From the NCBI RefSeq assembly GCF_017875465.1, contig NZ_JAGGMQ010000001.1, forward strand, positions 4,030,001-4,094,000: a DNA stretch of 64,000 nt. The letters are read 5' to 3'. The notes beneath the pieces were generated by a model that was given only the letters and a program-made list of their open reading frames with translations, did not search any database and was not told the origin of the DNA. The DNA comes from Winslowiella toletana (GTDB lineage Bacteria; Pseudomonadota; Gammaproteobacteria; Enterobacterales; Enterobacteriaceae). This document shows positions 36,752 through 46,803 of the stretch, in pieces; positions within the stretch are counted from its first letter, which is position 1, and the number at the start of each line of letters is the position of its first letter. The position numbers and the translations under genes are program-made.

Positions 36752-37453
36752 ATGACAAAGGATTGTAATGGGGCGATAACAAAATCGATTCTGGCTATAT
36801 TACTCACGATAATGATGCCTGGATTTGTCGCTGCTCAGCAAACCGCTACGCTGCAAGTTCAGGGCCGAATCATACCCAGTGCCTGTGGGATTAGCTTAAG
36901 CGATGCCGGGCTGGTGACATTCGATGATGTTATTCCGGATCCGACAGAAGATCGTCAGCTGGGGAGTAAAAATCTTACCATGACCATCTCCTGCGGTGCG
37001 CCAACTCATATAGCCTGGGCTGCTCAGGATGAAAGTTTTAGCTCCCTGTATGTTGGACGGGTTGAAAATGCAACGGAGAATGGTGCCCCAGTCGTAGAAA
37101 AACGAGGGATGTTTGGTCTTGGCTGGGCGGATAGCGCGCAAACCAGCAAACTTGGTGCTTTTACCATCGCCTCAATTCCGTCCGGCATTCAGTCTGATGC
37201 TGCAGGTGACACCGCTGTGGGGCATTTACGTCAGGAAGGCGACTGGGTATTCAGCAACGGTCTGATGTTTAATGGCCGGGATGAGGTGCGCTGGCAGACC
37301 ATTATTGATCAAAGTACCCGACAGCCCGCCGCTTTCAGAATGGCGACGTTCCCGCTGCGTATCAGCGCTTTGTTGCAGAAGCTGGATGGCAGCACTATCG
37401 CTGATGATATTCAGCTGACGGGTCGCGCCACATTGAGCCTGGTCTATCTCTGA
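36752..37453 (+). CDS. fimbrial subunit-like protein, DUF1120 type
   Basis: A 233-residue exported protein (hydrophobic signal ILAILLTIMMPGFVAAQQ). The mature start ATLQVQGRIIPSACGISLSD followed by TMTISCGAPTHIAWAAQDES is the disulphide-linked start of DUF1120 proteins found in Yhc-type fimbrial operons. It ends with the beta-strand LTGRATLSLVYL, the donor-like last strand. It is the first gene of a five-gene operon with chaperone and usher and has a paralogue at the operon's end. Confidence 0.8.
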   Translation: MTKDCNGAITKSILAILLTIMMPGFVAAQQTATLQVQGRIIPSACGISLSDAGLVTFDDVIPDPTEDRQLGSKNLTMTISCGAPTHIAWAAQDESFSSLYVGRVENATENGAPVVEKRGMFGLGWADSAQTSKLGAFTIASIPSGIQSDAAGDTAVGHLRQEGDWVFSNGLMFNGRDEVRWQTIIDQSTRQPAAFRMATFPLRISALLQKLDGSTIADDIQLTGRATLSLVYL

Positions 37454-37592
37454 GCTATCACTAATATTATACGTTATTTAAATTATCTTAATTGGTGATA
37501 ATAATTGTCCGCCTGGCGGTGAGAGATGCTTGATTGCAGTAATTTGCGCCGTCAGCTTTTTTATTTTCTTTACGTCACTATTTTAAAAAATT

Positions 37593-38309
37593 ATGTTAAT
37601 AACAAAACTTTTCTCTGATGGTTTATTTTTCCTGCGTGGTGTTTTGTTTTTTACTTACCTGCTGTTTTCTGCTCGCATTATGGCGACCGGTATGCAACCC
37701 GAAACCTCGCTGTTATTAATTAACGCTGCTGAGCAGGGTGGCGTGATAAATGTAAAAAATACTGATAATTATCCGGCATTACTCTACACACGTGTCCGGA
37801 ATCTGCCGGATGAAGAGGCCGGTGTAACGCTGCTGGTCACTCAACCGGTGATGCGGGTGGAAGCGGGGCATACCCAGCAGGTACGCTTTATTCTGAAGAC
37901 AGTGGCGCCGGTGGTGCAACAGCACCTTATGCGCGTCACGTTCGAAGGCATTCCGCCGAAAACGCCCGGTAGTCATAAAGTGGGCATCACCATTCGTCAG
38001 GATTTGCCGGTGCTGATTCATCCCGCAGCGCTGCCGGAAGTTCAGGATACCTGGACGCGTCTGCAGTGGCGGTGGGATAACGCTCGCCTGCAGGTACATA
38101 ACCCCAGCCCTTATGTCGTGCGGCTGGCGAGCCAGGTGATGACGTTGCCTTCCCGTGCGCAGGCCGATCTTGGTAAAAGCTATATCCTGCCGGGTCAGAC
38201 CCTGACGATGGAGATGAATAAACCGTCAGCTGCCGACCGCCAGGTGCGAATAGCGCCCGTCAGCCGTTATGGGGTGGCGATGCCTGAATATGTCGCGCCG
38301 CTCAATTAA
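37593..38309 (+). CDS. periplasmic pilus chaperone (PapD family)
   Basis: A 238-residue immunoglobulin-like chaperone with a signal peptide. It shows the subunit-binding strand YPALLYTRVRNLPDEEAG, the TQQVRFIL strand and a family-typical second domain beginning LPEVQDTWTRLQW. It should fold and deliver the DUF1120-type subunits to the adjacent usher. The start has an unusually A+T-rich upstream region. Confidence 0.88.
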   Translation: MLITKLFSDGLFFLRGVLFFTYLLFSARIMATGMQPETSLLLINAAEQGGVINVKNTDNYPALLYTRVRNLPDEEAGVTLLVTQPVMRVEAGHTQQVRFILKTVAPVVQQHLMRVTFEGIPPKTPGSHKVGITIRQDLPVLIHPAALPEVQDTWTRLQWRWDNARLQVHNPSPYVVRLASQVMTLPSRAQADLGKSYILPGQTLTMEMNKPSAADRQVRIAPVSRYGVAMPEYVAPLN

Positions 38310-38338
38310 CCGGCCGCAGCCTGAAAACGCTTATTGTT

Positions 38339-40747
38339 ATGATATGCCATAAAAAAGGGATTTTTTTACTGCTGTTGAAGGTGTCTGTGCCGTTCTGTTC
38401 TTACCCCGTGCAGGCAACCACAGAGATCATATTTGATGAAACGCGCCTGAAAAACCGGGGGCTGAATGAGGGACTTAGCCACTTTTTTTCCCGCGCGGCG
38501 CGTTTTACGCCGGGGATCCACCAGGTAGAGCTGATGGTGAACGGGGAGAATCTCGGCATAATGGATGCCCGCTTTAGCCCGCAAAGCGAACTCTGCTTTG
38601 ATGCGACTTTTTTGCAGATGGCAGGGTTGCAACCTGCACCGGATAAAACGGATAACAGCTGTACGGACTATCGGCATTATTATACGGGTACCCAGGTCAT
38701 GTTGTTGCCCGGGCAACAGCGGGTCATAATTGTGGCGCCGCACTCTGCACTGGCGCCGCGTGATAACTTCGATCGGCGTGGCCTGGTAAGGGGCGGAACC
38801 TCCGCTTCTGTTAACTATCAGTTACAGACTGCCGTCAGCCGCCATTCGGGCAATGAGCATGCGTCAGCCATCGCAACGATGGAAACGGGTGCGAATATGC
38901 ATGACTGGCTATTTCGCAGCCGCCATATTTTTTCCGACTATGGTGGCCGGCGAACGTACAATGTGCTTCACAGCTATCTTCAGCACAGCATTATTGCTAT
39001 GCGCCGGACATTGCAGCTTGGCGAAATCCATACCCGCCATTCTCTGCTGGCGGTTCCCCCCTTACTGGGCGCTCAGTTGTACGCTGATAGCGGGCTGTCT
39101 GTTCAGGGCAGTGGCGTCGAGGTTCGTGGTGTGGCGCAGTTTGAGCAGACGCGGGTTGAGATCGATCAGGCGGGGCAGCGGATATTCTCTACCATCGTAC
39201 CTGCCGGGCCTTTTGTTTTTGCAGACCTGCCGGTGGTTAGCCGTACAATACCTTTGCGGGTTACGCTAACCGGGCTGGATGGGGAGGCGTCCGTTTTTGA
39301 CATTCCTGCCACTGAGTTAATCGCTCCAGTTAGCCAGCCTGCAGGCTGGTCGTTTGGGGCCGGGCAGATGCGTAATCAACTGGCAGATGGCGGACATCGG
39401 CCTGCATTACTGACCGCCAGCCGCGGCTGGCGGCTCACGCCACGCAGTTCGCTGGAAAGCAGTGCACTGGTCTCTTCCCACTATCAGTCCGCCGCCTGGT
39501 CAACCGGCTACTCGCCGCTTCGACATATGGCGCTGTCGTTACAAGGCAATGCCGCCAGCGAGCAATACTATGGACGCCGGGGCGTGCGGCTTAGCATCGC
39601 CGCGAATGTTAATCCCAGTGAGCGTATGCAATTTAATGCCGCAATAGCGGAGAGCCGTTCCGGATATCGGGAGATAACCGAGGCGGCGCAACCATCAGTT
39701 ACCACTGGCAGCAGGAGTTACCGTCTGGCGGGCAGTGTTGCGCATCCGGTGATGGGTAGCCTGGCGCTCAGCGTTTCATTAGACCGCCAGCCGCAGCCAG
39801 CGGCGTTTAATCTTAGCTGGAGTAAGTCTGTACAGTGGCTGAGCAACCAACAGCTTAAGTTATCCGCGTACTGGCAGCGTCAGCGCCCGGTGATGACTGG
39901 CGAAACCAGCGCCAGTGCAATTGAGGATGTGATCTTTTGTCAGCTGAGCGTCCCTTTTGGCAGGCAAAGTTTCAGCACAACCGTGCGTAATCAGGGAAAG
40001 CGCCGCTGGGGAAGCCAGCAAGTTGGCGGCGCATTAAATGAAGATATCACCTACAGCCTGTCTGCTGGGCGGGCGATGCATTCTGCAGAGAACAGTTTTA
40101 GTGGCTCGCTGCATAACAACCTGCACTACACGCAGCTGGATACTTTTGTCAGTCGTGCCGCCCTGACTACCGGCTATGGCTTCGGTCTGAACGGCAGTAT
40201 GGCGATAAATAAAGAAGGGATGCTGTTTGCTCCCTACGCGATTCAGGACACCTATGGGGTGATGGCGCTTGATGAGCCGATTGCTGGCGTTAACATTGCC
40301 ACGCCTCAGGGGGGCGTATGGACCGATTTTCGTGGTAAGGCGCTGATACCTGGATTACAACCCTGGGGAGCATCACACCTTGAAGTCAATGTGAACTCTC
40401 TGCCACAGAACCTTGAGTTAACCAACGGCACCCGGGTCGTGCGGGCAGGGCGTGGCGCCGTGTCTTTTATGCAGTTAAAGGTCGCCTCGTCACTGCGGGT
40501 GTTGCTGCATATCCGTATGCCGGATGGCGCACCTCTGCCTGCAGGCTATGCGGTTATGAATCAACAAAATCAGTATGTCACTAACACGCTGGAAAACGGC
40601 CAGGTCTTTTTGCAGCAGGCAGAAATGGGCGGCACGCTGTCGGTAATCAATGATGATGGTAGCCCACTTTGCCAGTTGTTTTATCAGTTACCCCTGCATG
40701 CAGTGTTCGATGTGCTTTATCAGGATATTAACGGAGAGTGTCGATGA
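38339..40747 (+). CDS. fimbrial outer-membrane usher
   Basis: An 802-residue usher: signal peptide, N-terminal chaperone-binding domain, a long beta-barrel with an internal plug (QVELMVNGENLGIMDARF near the start is the characteristic N-domain motif), and two C-terminal domains with PQGGVWTDFRGKALIPGLQP and a Cys in the last segment. It is somewhat shorter than the 830-880 residue FimD/PapC ushers. Its stop overlaps the next start. Confidence 0.92.
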   Translation: MICHKKGIFLLLLKVSVPFCSYPVQATTEIIFDETRLKNRGLNEGLSHFFSRAARFTPGIHQVELMVNGENLGIMDARFSPQSELCFDATFLQMAGLQPAPDKTDNSCTDYRHYYTGTQVMLLPGQQRVIIVAPHSALAPRDNFDRRGLVRGGTSASVNYQLQTAVSRHSGNEHASAIATMETGANMHDWLFRSRHIFSDYGGRRTYNVLHSYLQHSIIAMRRTLQLGEIHTRHSLLAVPPLLGAQLYADSGLSVQGSGVEVRGVAQFEQTRVEIDQAGQRIFSTIVPAGPFVFADLPVVSRTIPLRVTLTGLDGEASVFDIPATELIAPVSQPAGWSFGAGQMRNQLADGGHRPALLTASRGWRLTPRSSLESSALVSSHYQSAAWSTGYSPLRHMALSLQGNAASEQYYGRRGVRLSIAANVNPSERMQFNAAIAESRSGYREITEAAQPSVTTGSRSYRLAGSVAHPVMGSLALSVSLDRQPQPAAFNLSWSKSVQWLSNQQLKLSAYWQRQRPVMTGETSASAIEDVIFCQLSVPFGRQSFSTTVRNQGKRRWGSQQVGGALNEDITYSLSAGRAMHSAENSFSGSLHNNLHYTQLDTFVSRAALTTGYGFGLNGSMAINKEGMLFAPYAIQDTYGVMALDEPIAGVNIATPQGGVWTDFRGKALIPGLQPWGASHLEVNVNSLPQNLELTNGTRVVRAGRGAVSFMQLKVASSLRVLLHIRMPDGAPLPAGYAVMNQQNQYVTNTLENGQVFLQQAEMGGTLSVINDDGSPLCQLFYQLPLHAVFDVLYQDINGECR

Positions 40748-41304
40748 GCCGCTGCAATACCGGCAGGAAAACGCGGGGGGGAGGGGTGTTGGTTGCCCTG
40801 CTGCTCACAACCAGCAGTGTTAAAGCGCAATGCAATCTTAGCTCAGCCCCGACATCCTTGGATTACGGTGTGGTACGTGCGTTATCAGCGAGGCCTTCTG
40901 CCGATGGCTACCTGTTGACCGAAAGGTTTGTCACCCTGAGTGTGAATTGCAGCACTTCCCAGCCTGTTACCCTCCTGTTCCGTGCGGGGATGCCACATGA
41001 TGCAACATTCCGTTTTGCCCGACACGGCGCGCTAAGGATTAGCCTGTTGCATGCGCAGCATGCGGGGAAAGCATTGCAGTTACAGCGTCGCAATGTGCAA
41101 AGTGGGACAGATGCAGTAATTAGCTCGCAGTTAAATGATGTAAGTAACGGCGATATTGTGCAGTTTTATGATGCCCAGAATCCGGCGTCTGCCCGTCACT
41201 TCACGCTGCTGATGGCAATTCAGCCTCGACTTCACCAGCAGGATTTTCAGGTTCGCGATAAAACATCGACGGCCACCCCACTTGATATCTCCCTTTATCC
41301 CTGA
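40744..41304 (+). CDS. minor fimbrial subunit-like protein (spore-coat-U/fimbrial fold)
   Basis: A 186-residue exported protein. After the signal peptide it begins QCNLSSAPTSLDYGVVR and contains one early Cys and a second Cys in LSVNCSTSQPVTLLF, the pattern of a fimbrial immunoglobulin-like fold. The ATG at 40744 overlaps the usher stop (ATGA) and follows GGAG; a GTG at 40738 is also in frame. It is probably the tip or adaptor subunit. Confidence 0.65.
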   Translation: MSRCNTGRKTRGGGVLVALLLTTSSVKAQCNLSSAPTSLDYGVVRALSARPSADGYLLTERFVTLSVNCSTSQPVTLLFRAGMPHDATFRFARHGALRISLLHAQHAGKALQLQRRNVQSGTDAVISSQLNDVSNGDIVQFYDAQNPASARHFTLLMAIQPRLHQQDFQVRDKTSTATPLDISLYP

Positions 41305-41319
41305 GCCAGGATTATTGCC

Positions 41320-41991
41320 ATGTCATTAAAATACAATGGTTTATGCTGTTTCTGGTTGTTTGTTCAGCCGCTCATGGCCGACACAACTATCCGGCTGCTG
41401 ATCTCTGCGGAAGTGCAGCCATCGGCTTGCCAGGTGTTTTTGGATAATGGTGGCGTGGTGAATTTTGGTCAGTATGCGCTTGACAGGTTGAACAGCAATC
41501 TCCCCAGCCTGCTGGGAAGCCGTGATATCAATCTGCATATACAGTGCGAATCACCGCGACAAGTCGCATGGAGCATTTTTGATGAAAGGGCTGAAACCCG
41601 CGATCATTCGCTGTCGTTCAGCAGCCGCGGCCAGAGGATTGTTGCGCAGGATAGTCTGTATGGGCTTGGATTAACGCGTACTGGCAGGCCATTGGGGGCG
41701 TACAGTGTTGAGGCGCGCTTTGCCCGATCGCAGGTTGATGGTCAGCCTGCCAGCTGGTCCTGGATGACGGCGACAAAAGGGGAGCAGCACTGGCAGGGAA
41801 CCGGCGGAGATATGCTTACCCAACCGGGCAGACACTTTTTTACACCGACATATAATAACCAGCCACTGGCCTTTAGCCGCGTCACGGTGCCGCTGCGGAT
41901 AATGGCGATTATCGCACCGGGGCAAACCCTGGCATCAGGTGATATTAGCTGGCTGGTGGGAGAGGCAACGATTACTCTGACCTACCTGTGA
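41320..41991 (+). CDS. fimbrial subunit-like protein, DUF1120 type (second copy)
   Basis: A 223-residue exported protein related to the first gene of the operon: ISAEVQPSACQVFLDNGGVV, then NLHIQCESPRQVAWSIFDER, YGLGLTRTGRPLGAYSVEA and the ending LVGEATITLTYL. The shared length, cysteine spacing and last strand show that the two are paralogues flanking the chaperone-usher pair, probably alternative or successive pilins. Confidence 0.8.
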   Translation: MSLKYNGLCCFWLFVQPLMADTTIRLLISAEVQPSACQVFLDNGGVVNFGQYALDRLNSNLPSLLGSRDINLHIQCESPRQVAWSIFDERAETRDHSLSFSSRGQRIVAQDSLYGLGLTRTGRPLGAYSVEARFARSQVDGQPASWSWMTATKGEQHWQGTGGDMLTQPGRHFFTPTYNNQPLAFSRVTVPLRIMAIIAPGQTLASGDISWLVGEATITLTYL

Positions 41992-42387
41992 GCGGAAAAT
42001 ACAGGTGTGAGCATAATCAAGTTCTATTGAGTGCGCGGTCCCCTCTCTGATTCTTTATATCAAGCAATATTTAAAATGAGAGCCAGTAAGCATTTTTTTG
42101 TAAAAATAAGGTATTTTTGTGCTGTGTTTCAGATGGAGGTTGTAATTATCTTTTGGGTATTTGTCGCGCCGCACTTTATTTATAATGTAATTATAAGCTT
42201 ACATTGGCTTGAAGGGTGTTTTGCCAGACTTGCAAATACCGATAACTAAACCAGGATTATATCTCGTTTTCCTTTTTAGTGAGGTGCCGTTATAAAATCC
42301 TGCTGACAACAATTAATAAGCGGTAATTGTGGAGTAAAGGTTAATGTCTGAGTGTTAATCAATCTGATGACCAGGCTGGAGCATATT
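41992..42387. other. A+T-rich gap before the Cry-like gene
   Basis: No supported gene lies here. A 72-codon frame at 42031-42249 lacks a good ribosome site and any recognisable motif. The region probably carries the promoter of the toxin-like gene; I saw no clear -35/-10 pair or terminator. Confidence 0.5.
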
Positions 42388-45036
42388 ATGAAGAAAAAAT
42401 CTAATGACTCACCATTTCGTACTACTGAAAATTATCCTCAGAAAAAACATCGCACTGAAGAGTGTTGCTGTCATGGCAATAATGATGAAGAGCCGACAGA
42501 TTATGGCGGGGAATTTTCAGTTAATACCGAAATATCGCAAGAATCCCTTAACAATCTGTTTAGCCGCTGGCTGGATATGCGGGGGCAACGCGATGGAAGC
42601 ACTCTTTTTCAGCCCGCTAAAGCATGGCAGAGCGCGGCCGAAAAACTAAACCATATCCTTAACGGCAGTTTATCCAGTGAGTCCACTGGCGAAAATAAAG
42701 CGCATCAGCAGGTCAGCAGACAACTGGATAAACTGGAGAAAACCTTTCTGCAACTGCGCAGAAAAGTGGCCGATCAGGGTGCGGGTGGCGTTAAGCAGAG
42801 GGGAGCGGTGGCATCGGTTAATCATACTCTTGAGCAATTACGTGAAGCCGAAATGGTGTTACACCATCCTGAGGGTGAAGCCAGTTATAAAACCTTGCCG
42901 GATTTCCCGCGTTATCTCTATCTGTTAACCGAAATATTGCAGGAGGGCGTACGGCTTGGCGCTCTGGAAGAAGATGATGAGGTGGTGGATGATTACTATT
43001 CCCATGCTGAAGAGTATCTTTCTGCGGCCATGAACAGTGCGTTTGATGAGCGGCGCAGACAAATTCGCTGGAATCAAAGCGGGGCGAACCTCGATCAGGT
43101 TTATATTATCGATCGACACAATCAGGAGTCACTGACTTACTGGGTGCCACTAGCGGGTGAGTTATCCCATAATATGCTGGTGGTGCGGGATGTGTTGCGC
43201 GATCGTATTGCTGATGATTTTGTCGAAAGCCTTAATATTGAACAAATGCAGGCGGTTCTGGCGCAAATTTCCCTGCCTCAGCATCAGCTGGCGTCGTGGA
43301 CTGTCCGGCGTGAGCAAATTATTTATCTGGAGAAGTACCTTAATCAGCCACAGCCGGCTGCTGCCGCGCTTGAGAATGAGTCTGCTACGGCTGGGGTGGA
43401 TATGAAAGTGGTTTACGGCCTGATTTTGCCCCAGGTGCGCGCGCGTTATTTACCCGGCGTGCAATACAGTGATATCAACCTCAGCCAGTCTCAGCCTTTT
43501 GATAGTATTCGCGTCTTCCCGGGCAATGGCGAGGAGATTGTTCGTTCTCAGATTGCAGAGCAGTTAAAACGACTGTTTAACATAAACTTTGGGCCTAAGT
43601 TTGCTAAAACTATTCTGGGGGCGTCGTTTCTTGGCGCGCTTGCCCCAGTCGTTCATTTGTTGCTTGATCTTTTTTGGCCCAAACCAAAGGCCATCACCAT
43701 TGAGGATGTCAGGGCCGAGATTGATAAGCGCTTAACGGAAGTATTAACGCAACAACATATTACTAATCTTAAAATCCGCTTTCAGACCGTAATGCAGGCT
43801 TACGAACTGCGCATGGAAGTTGTAGAAAATGCTAACCGCAATGAACCGGATAAAACTAAATGGGATATGGGGAAAACCTCAGAATGGGAATCGGTGCTGA
43901 ATAATTTTAATGAACTCAGTACCTATTTTTTTACCGATCAATTTCGCGTGCAGTATCAGGTGAGTCCGTTATTTGTTCTTTTTGCGACTCTGTATGTTGG
44001 TGTGCTGAATGCCACGATGATTACCTATAAACCCGGCGATAAATTTACTGTCATTATGAGTTATTTTGAGCGGTTTTTTAATGGCTGGTATCATTATATG
44101 CAGCAGATGTCTGATATGGCCTGGTGGGATGTCAACAGAATTGACTGGGATAATGTTGATCGTGTCAGGGGGCTGCCCAGCCAATACTATCTTGTCGACC
44201 TCTATTCAGAGAAACGTCTCGGTGGCCTTATCATACAATATAATTTAAGCGGATATGATAAATTCGACCGAATGGCAGATCCAATGGATATGCTGAAAGG
44301 GCGTATTCGCATGTATCTTACCGCTAATACGCAGCTGCGCCAGTTAGCGCAAATTTATGATGATACGGTTAAAGCATTTAACGCCACCTGGCAAACCTCG
44401 CACCAGGCTAACCTTGTCGGTACGCTGGTTGACCGAAGTATTGGCGATTTGCATTATGCCGCTCATATGAATTATCACCAGTCGCACAATCCCTATAGTA
44501 ATGGCGGCACCTATTTCAATCTTCTGTTGCCTGGCTTGCAGCAGAGCTATACCGTCGGTGGCCAGCAGTTTGCCCGCAATGATTTTTTTGTCACCATCAG
44601 AACTAACCAGGGGCTGAGATGGTATGGCCCCGGCGATTACGTCGATTTAACCACGCGCAATAAAGCCGGTGAAACCGAGACGGAGTGGATCGGTTATGAC
44701 TTTACTCTGCCACGTGGATTCCGCCTGGTACTTTATTCGGACTTAAGCTTTGGCGAATATACGGAGCCAGACAGCACAACGTTAAAATATCGCGGCACCT
44801 CAACGCAGTTGCCCGCAGATGGCGAGACGCCGTGGCTGACCAGGAGTTTTCCGCAAGGCTTAAAAGCGGTCAGCATGAAAGTACGTATTGATCCCAGTAT
44901 CTGGTTTCCGGGGCTGGCACATGGCCGGCTGGCGCGCGTGCAGCGTCTTACTGGTCGCTATGTTACTACCACCGATGGCAACCGGCTGGCGGTGTGGGAT
45001 GATATTCCGACGGCAGATATGGACAACTGGGAGTGA
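42388..45036 (+). CDS. Cry-like (delta-endotoxin domain I) insecticidal protein candidate
   Basis: An 882-residue protein. The ATG at 42388 has GGAG 6 bases upstream; the frame is open from 42352. Residues about 385-690 resemble the helical domain I of three-domain Cry toxins: a hydrophobic glycine-rich helix ILGASFLGALAPVVHLLLDL ending in FWPKP (429-433), then DVRAEIDKRL helices and the membrane-insertion-like PLFVLFATLYVGVLNATMITY (527-547). The last is the counterpart of the Cry helix ending in leucine/alanine-rich NLHLLLLRD. The first 385 residues are unlike Cry proteins and include a CCC-H cluster (26-29) and charged helices. The last 180 residues are beta-rich. There is no signal peptide. 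The gene stands alone, downstream of a fimbrial operon and upstream of ybiT, and is A+T-richer than its flanks. Pore-forming activity is inference. Confidence 0.6.
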   Translation: MKKKSNDSPFRTTENYPQKKHRTEECCCHGNNDEEPTDYGGEFSVNTEISQESLNNLFSRWLDMRGQRDGSTLFQPAKAWQSAAEKLNHILNGSLSSESTGENKAHQQVSRQLDKLEKTFLQLRRKVADQGAGGVKQRGAVASVNHTLEQLREAEMVLHHPEGEASYKTLPDFPRYLYLLTEILQEGVRLGALEEDDEVVDDYYSHAEEYLSAAMNSAFDERRRQIRWNQSGANLDQVYIIDRHNQESLTYWVPLAGELSHNMLVVRDVLRDRIADDFVESLNIEQMQAVLAQISLPQHQLASWTVRREQIIYLEKYLNQPQPAAAALENESATAGVDMKVVYGLILPQVRARYLPGVQYSDINLSQSQPFDSIRVFPGNGEEIVRSQIAEQLKRLFNINFGPKFAKTILGASFLGALAPVVHLLLDLFWPKPKAITIEDVRAEIDKRLTEVLTQQHITNLKIRFQTVMQAYELRMEVVENANRNEPDKTKWDMGKTSEWESVLNNFNELSTYFFTDQFRVQYQVSPLFVLFATLYVGVLNATMITYKPGDKFTVIMSYFERFFNGWYHYMQQMSDMAWWDVNRIDWDNVDRVRGLPSQYYLVDLYSEKRLGGLIIQYNLSGYDKFDRMADPMDMLKGRIRMYLTANTQLRQLAQIYDDTVKAFNATWQTSHQANLVGTLVDRSIGDLHYAAHMNYHQSHNPYSNGGTYFNLLLPGLQQSYTVGGQQFARNDFFVTIRTNQGLRWYGPGDYVDLTTRNKAGETETEWIGYDFTLPRGFRLVLYSDLSFGEYTEPDSTTLKYRGTSTQLPADGETPWLTRSFPQGLKAVSMKVRIDPSIWFPGLAHGRLARVQRLTGRYVTTTDGNRLAVWDDIPTADMDNWE

Positions 45037-45194
45037 GTGCCGGGCGATATGTTGATCTTTATTGCATTGCGTCCGGTAATGGCTGGTCATTACCGGACGC
45101 GTTATCTGCTGAATGGCGGTATCCGCCGCACGGCTTTTTATGGCATAATCTGCGCTAAATCACATTCCAGTTTACCAACCGTAAGGCAATCTCT

Positions 45195-46790
45195 GTGCTA
45201 GTTTCCAGCAACGTCACCATGCAGTTTGGCAGTAAGCCGCTGTTCGAAAACATCTCTGTCAAATTTGGCGGCGGTAACCGCTACGGCCTGATTGGCGCTA
45301 ACGGCAGCGGCAAATCAACCTTTATGAAAATCCTCGGTGGCGATCTGGTGCCATCCGCCGGTAATGTTTCCCTCGATCCTAATGAACGCATCGGTAAGCT
45401 GCGCCAGGATCAGTTCGCCTTTGAAAAATACAGCGTGCTCGACACGGTGATCATGGGGCACCACGAACTGTGGGAAGTGAAGGAAGAGCGCGACCGTATC
45501 TATGCACTGCCGGAAATGAGCGAAGCAGATGGCTACAAAGTGGCCGATCTGGAAGTAAAGTATGGCGAGATGGATGGTTATACCGCCGAAGCGCGTGCCG
45601 GTGAGCTGCTGCTTGGCGTGGGTATTCCGCTGGAACAGCATTACGGCCCGATGAGCGAAGTGGCGCCAGGCTGGAAACTGCGTGTGCTGCTGGCGCAGGC
45701 GCTGTTCTCGAATCCGGAAATTTTGCTGCTCGACGAACCAACCAACAACCTCGACATCGATACGATTCGCTGGCTGGAGCAGGTGCTGAACGAACGTAAC
45801 AGCACCATGATTATCATTTCGCATGACCGTCACTTCCTGAATATGGTGTGTACGCATATGGCGGATCTGGATTACGGCGAGCTGCGCGTTTATCCGGGTA
45901 ACTACGACGAATATATGACTGCCGCCACCCAGGCGCGCGATCGCCTGCTGTCGGATAACGCCAAGAAGAAAGCGCAGATTAACGAATTGCAGTCGTTTGT
46001 CAGCCGCTTTAGCGCCAACGCCTCGAAATCGCGTCAGGCGACTTCCCGCGCCAAGCAGATCGATAAGATCAAACTGGACGAAGTAAAAGCGTCCAGCCGC
46101 CAGAATCCGTTTATCCGTTTCGAGCAGGATAAGAAGCTGTTCCGTAACGCGCTGGAGCTGGCGACTCTGACCAAAGGCTTCGATAACGGTCCGCTGTTCA
46201 AAAACGTCAACCTGTTGCTGGAAGTGGGCGAGAAAGTGGCGATTATCGGTCCGAACGGTATCGGTAAAACTACTTTACTGAAAACCCTGATCGGCGAAGC
46301 GGTGCCGGATACCGGTACGGTAAAATGGTCTGAGAATGCGCGCATTGGCTATTTCGCGCAGGAACACACTCATGACTTTGATAACAACCTGAATGTCTTC
46401 GACTGGATGAGCCAGTGGATGCAGGGCAACGATGACGAGCAGGTGGTGCGCGGTATTCTTGGCCGTCTGCTGTTCAGCCAGGACGATATCAAGAAGCCAG
46501 CCAAGGTGCTGTCCGGTGGTGAAAAAGGCCGCATGATGTTTGGTAAGCTGATGATGGAGCGTCCGAATATCCTGATTATGGATGAGCCGACCAACCACCT
46601 CGATATGGAATCGATCGAAGCGCTGAATATGGCGCTGGAGATGTACGAAGGGACGCTGGTATTCGTTTCCCATGACCGTGAATTTGTCAGCTCACTGGCC
46701 AGCCGCGTGATCGAAATCACCCCGACGCGTCTGATCGACTTTACCGGCAACTACGAAGATTATCTGCGTAGCAAAGGTGTTGATAGCTAA
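45195..46790 (+). CDS. ybiT: ABC-F family translation factor/ATPase YbiT
   Basis: A 531-residue protein with two ABC domains and no membrane part. It starts at a GTG ([20 protein letters not shown]) as in E. coli. Walker [10 protein letters not shown] and GPNGIGKTT, Walker [12 protein letters not shown] and [11 protein letters not shown], and the second signature LSGGEKGRM are clear; the first signature is the degenerate family form. ABC-F proteins act on the ribosomal E site. ldtB, its neighbour in E. coli, is missing here. Confidence 0.96.
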   Translation: MLVSSNVTMQFGSKPLFENISVKFGGGNRYGLIGANGSGKSTFMKILGGDLVPSAGNVSLDPNERIGKLRQDQFAFEKYSVLDTVIMGHHELWEVKEERDRIYALPEMSEADGYKVADLEVKYGEMDGYTAEARAGELLLGVGIPLEQHYGPMSEVAPGWKLRVLLAQALFSNPEILLLDEPTNNLDIDTIRWLEQVLNERNSTMIIISHDRHFLNMVCTHMADLDYGELRVYPGNYDEYMTAATQARDRLLSDNAKKKAQINELQSFVSRFSANASKSRQATSRAKQIDKIKLDEVKASSRQNPFIRFEQDKKLFRNALELATLTKGFDNGPLFKNVNLLLEVGEKVAIIGPNGIGKTTLLKTLIGEAVPDTGTVKWSENARIGYFAQEHTHDFDNNLNVFDWMSQWMQGNDDEQVVRGILGRLLFSQDDIKKPAKVLSGGEKGRMMFGKLMMERPNILIMDEPTNHLDMESIEALNMALEMYEGTLVFVSHDREFVSSLASRVIEITPTRLIDFTGNYEDYLRSKGVDS

Positions 46791-46803
46791 GCGGTGTGTT
46801 GTT

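Noticed and set aside
42031..42249. 72-codon plus-strand frame between the fimbrial operon and the Cry-like gene
   Set aside because: No ribosome site and no motif; hydrophobic content is explained by A+T-rich sequence.
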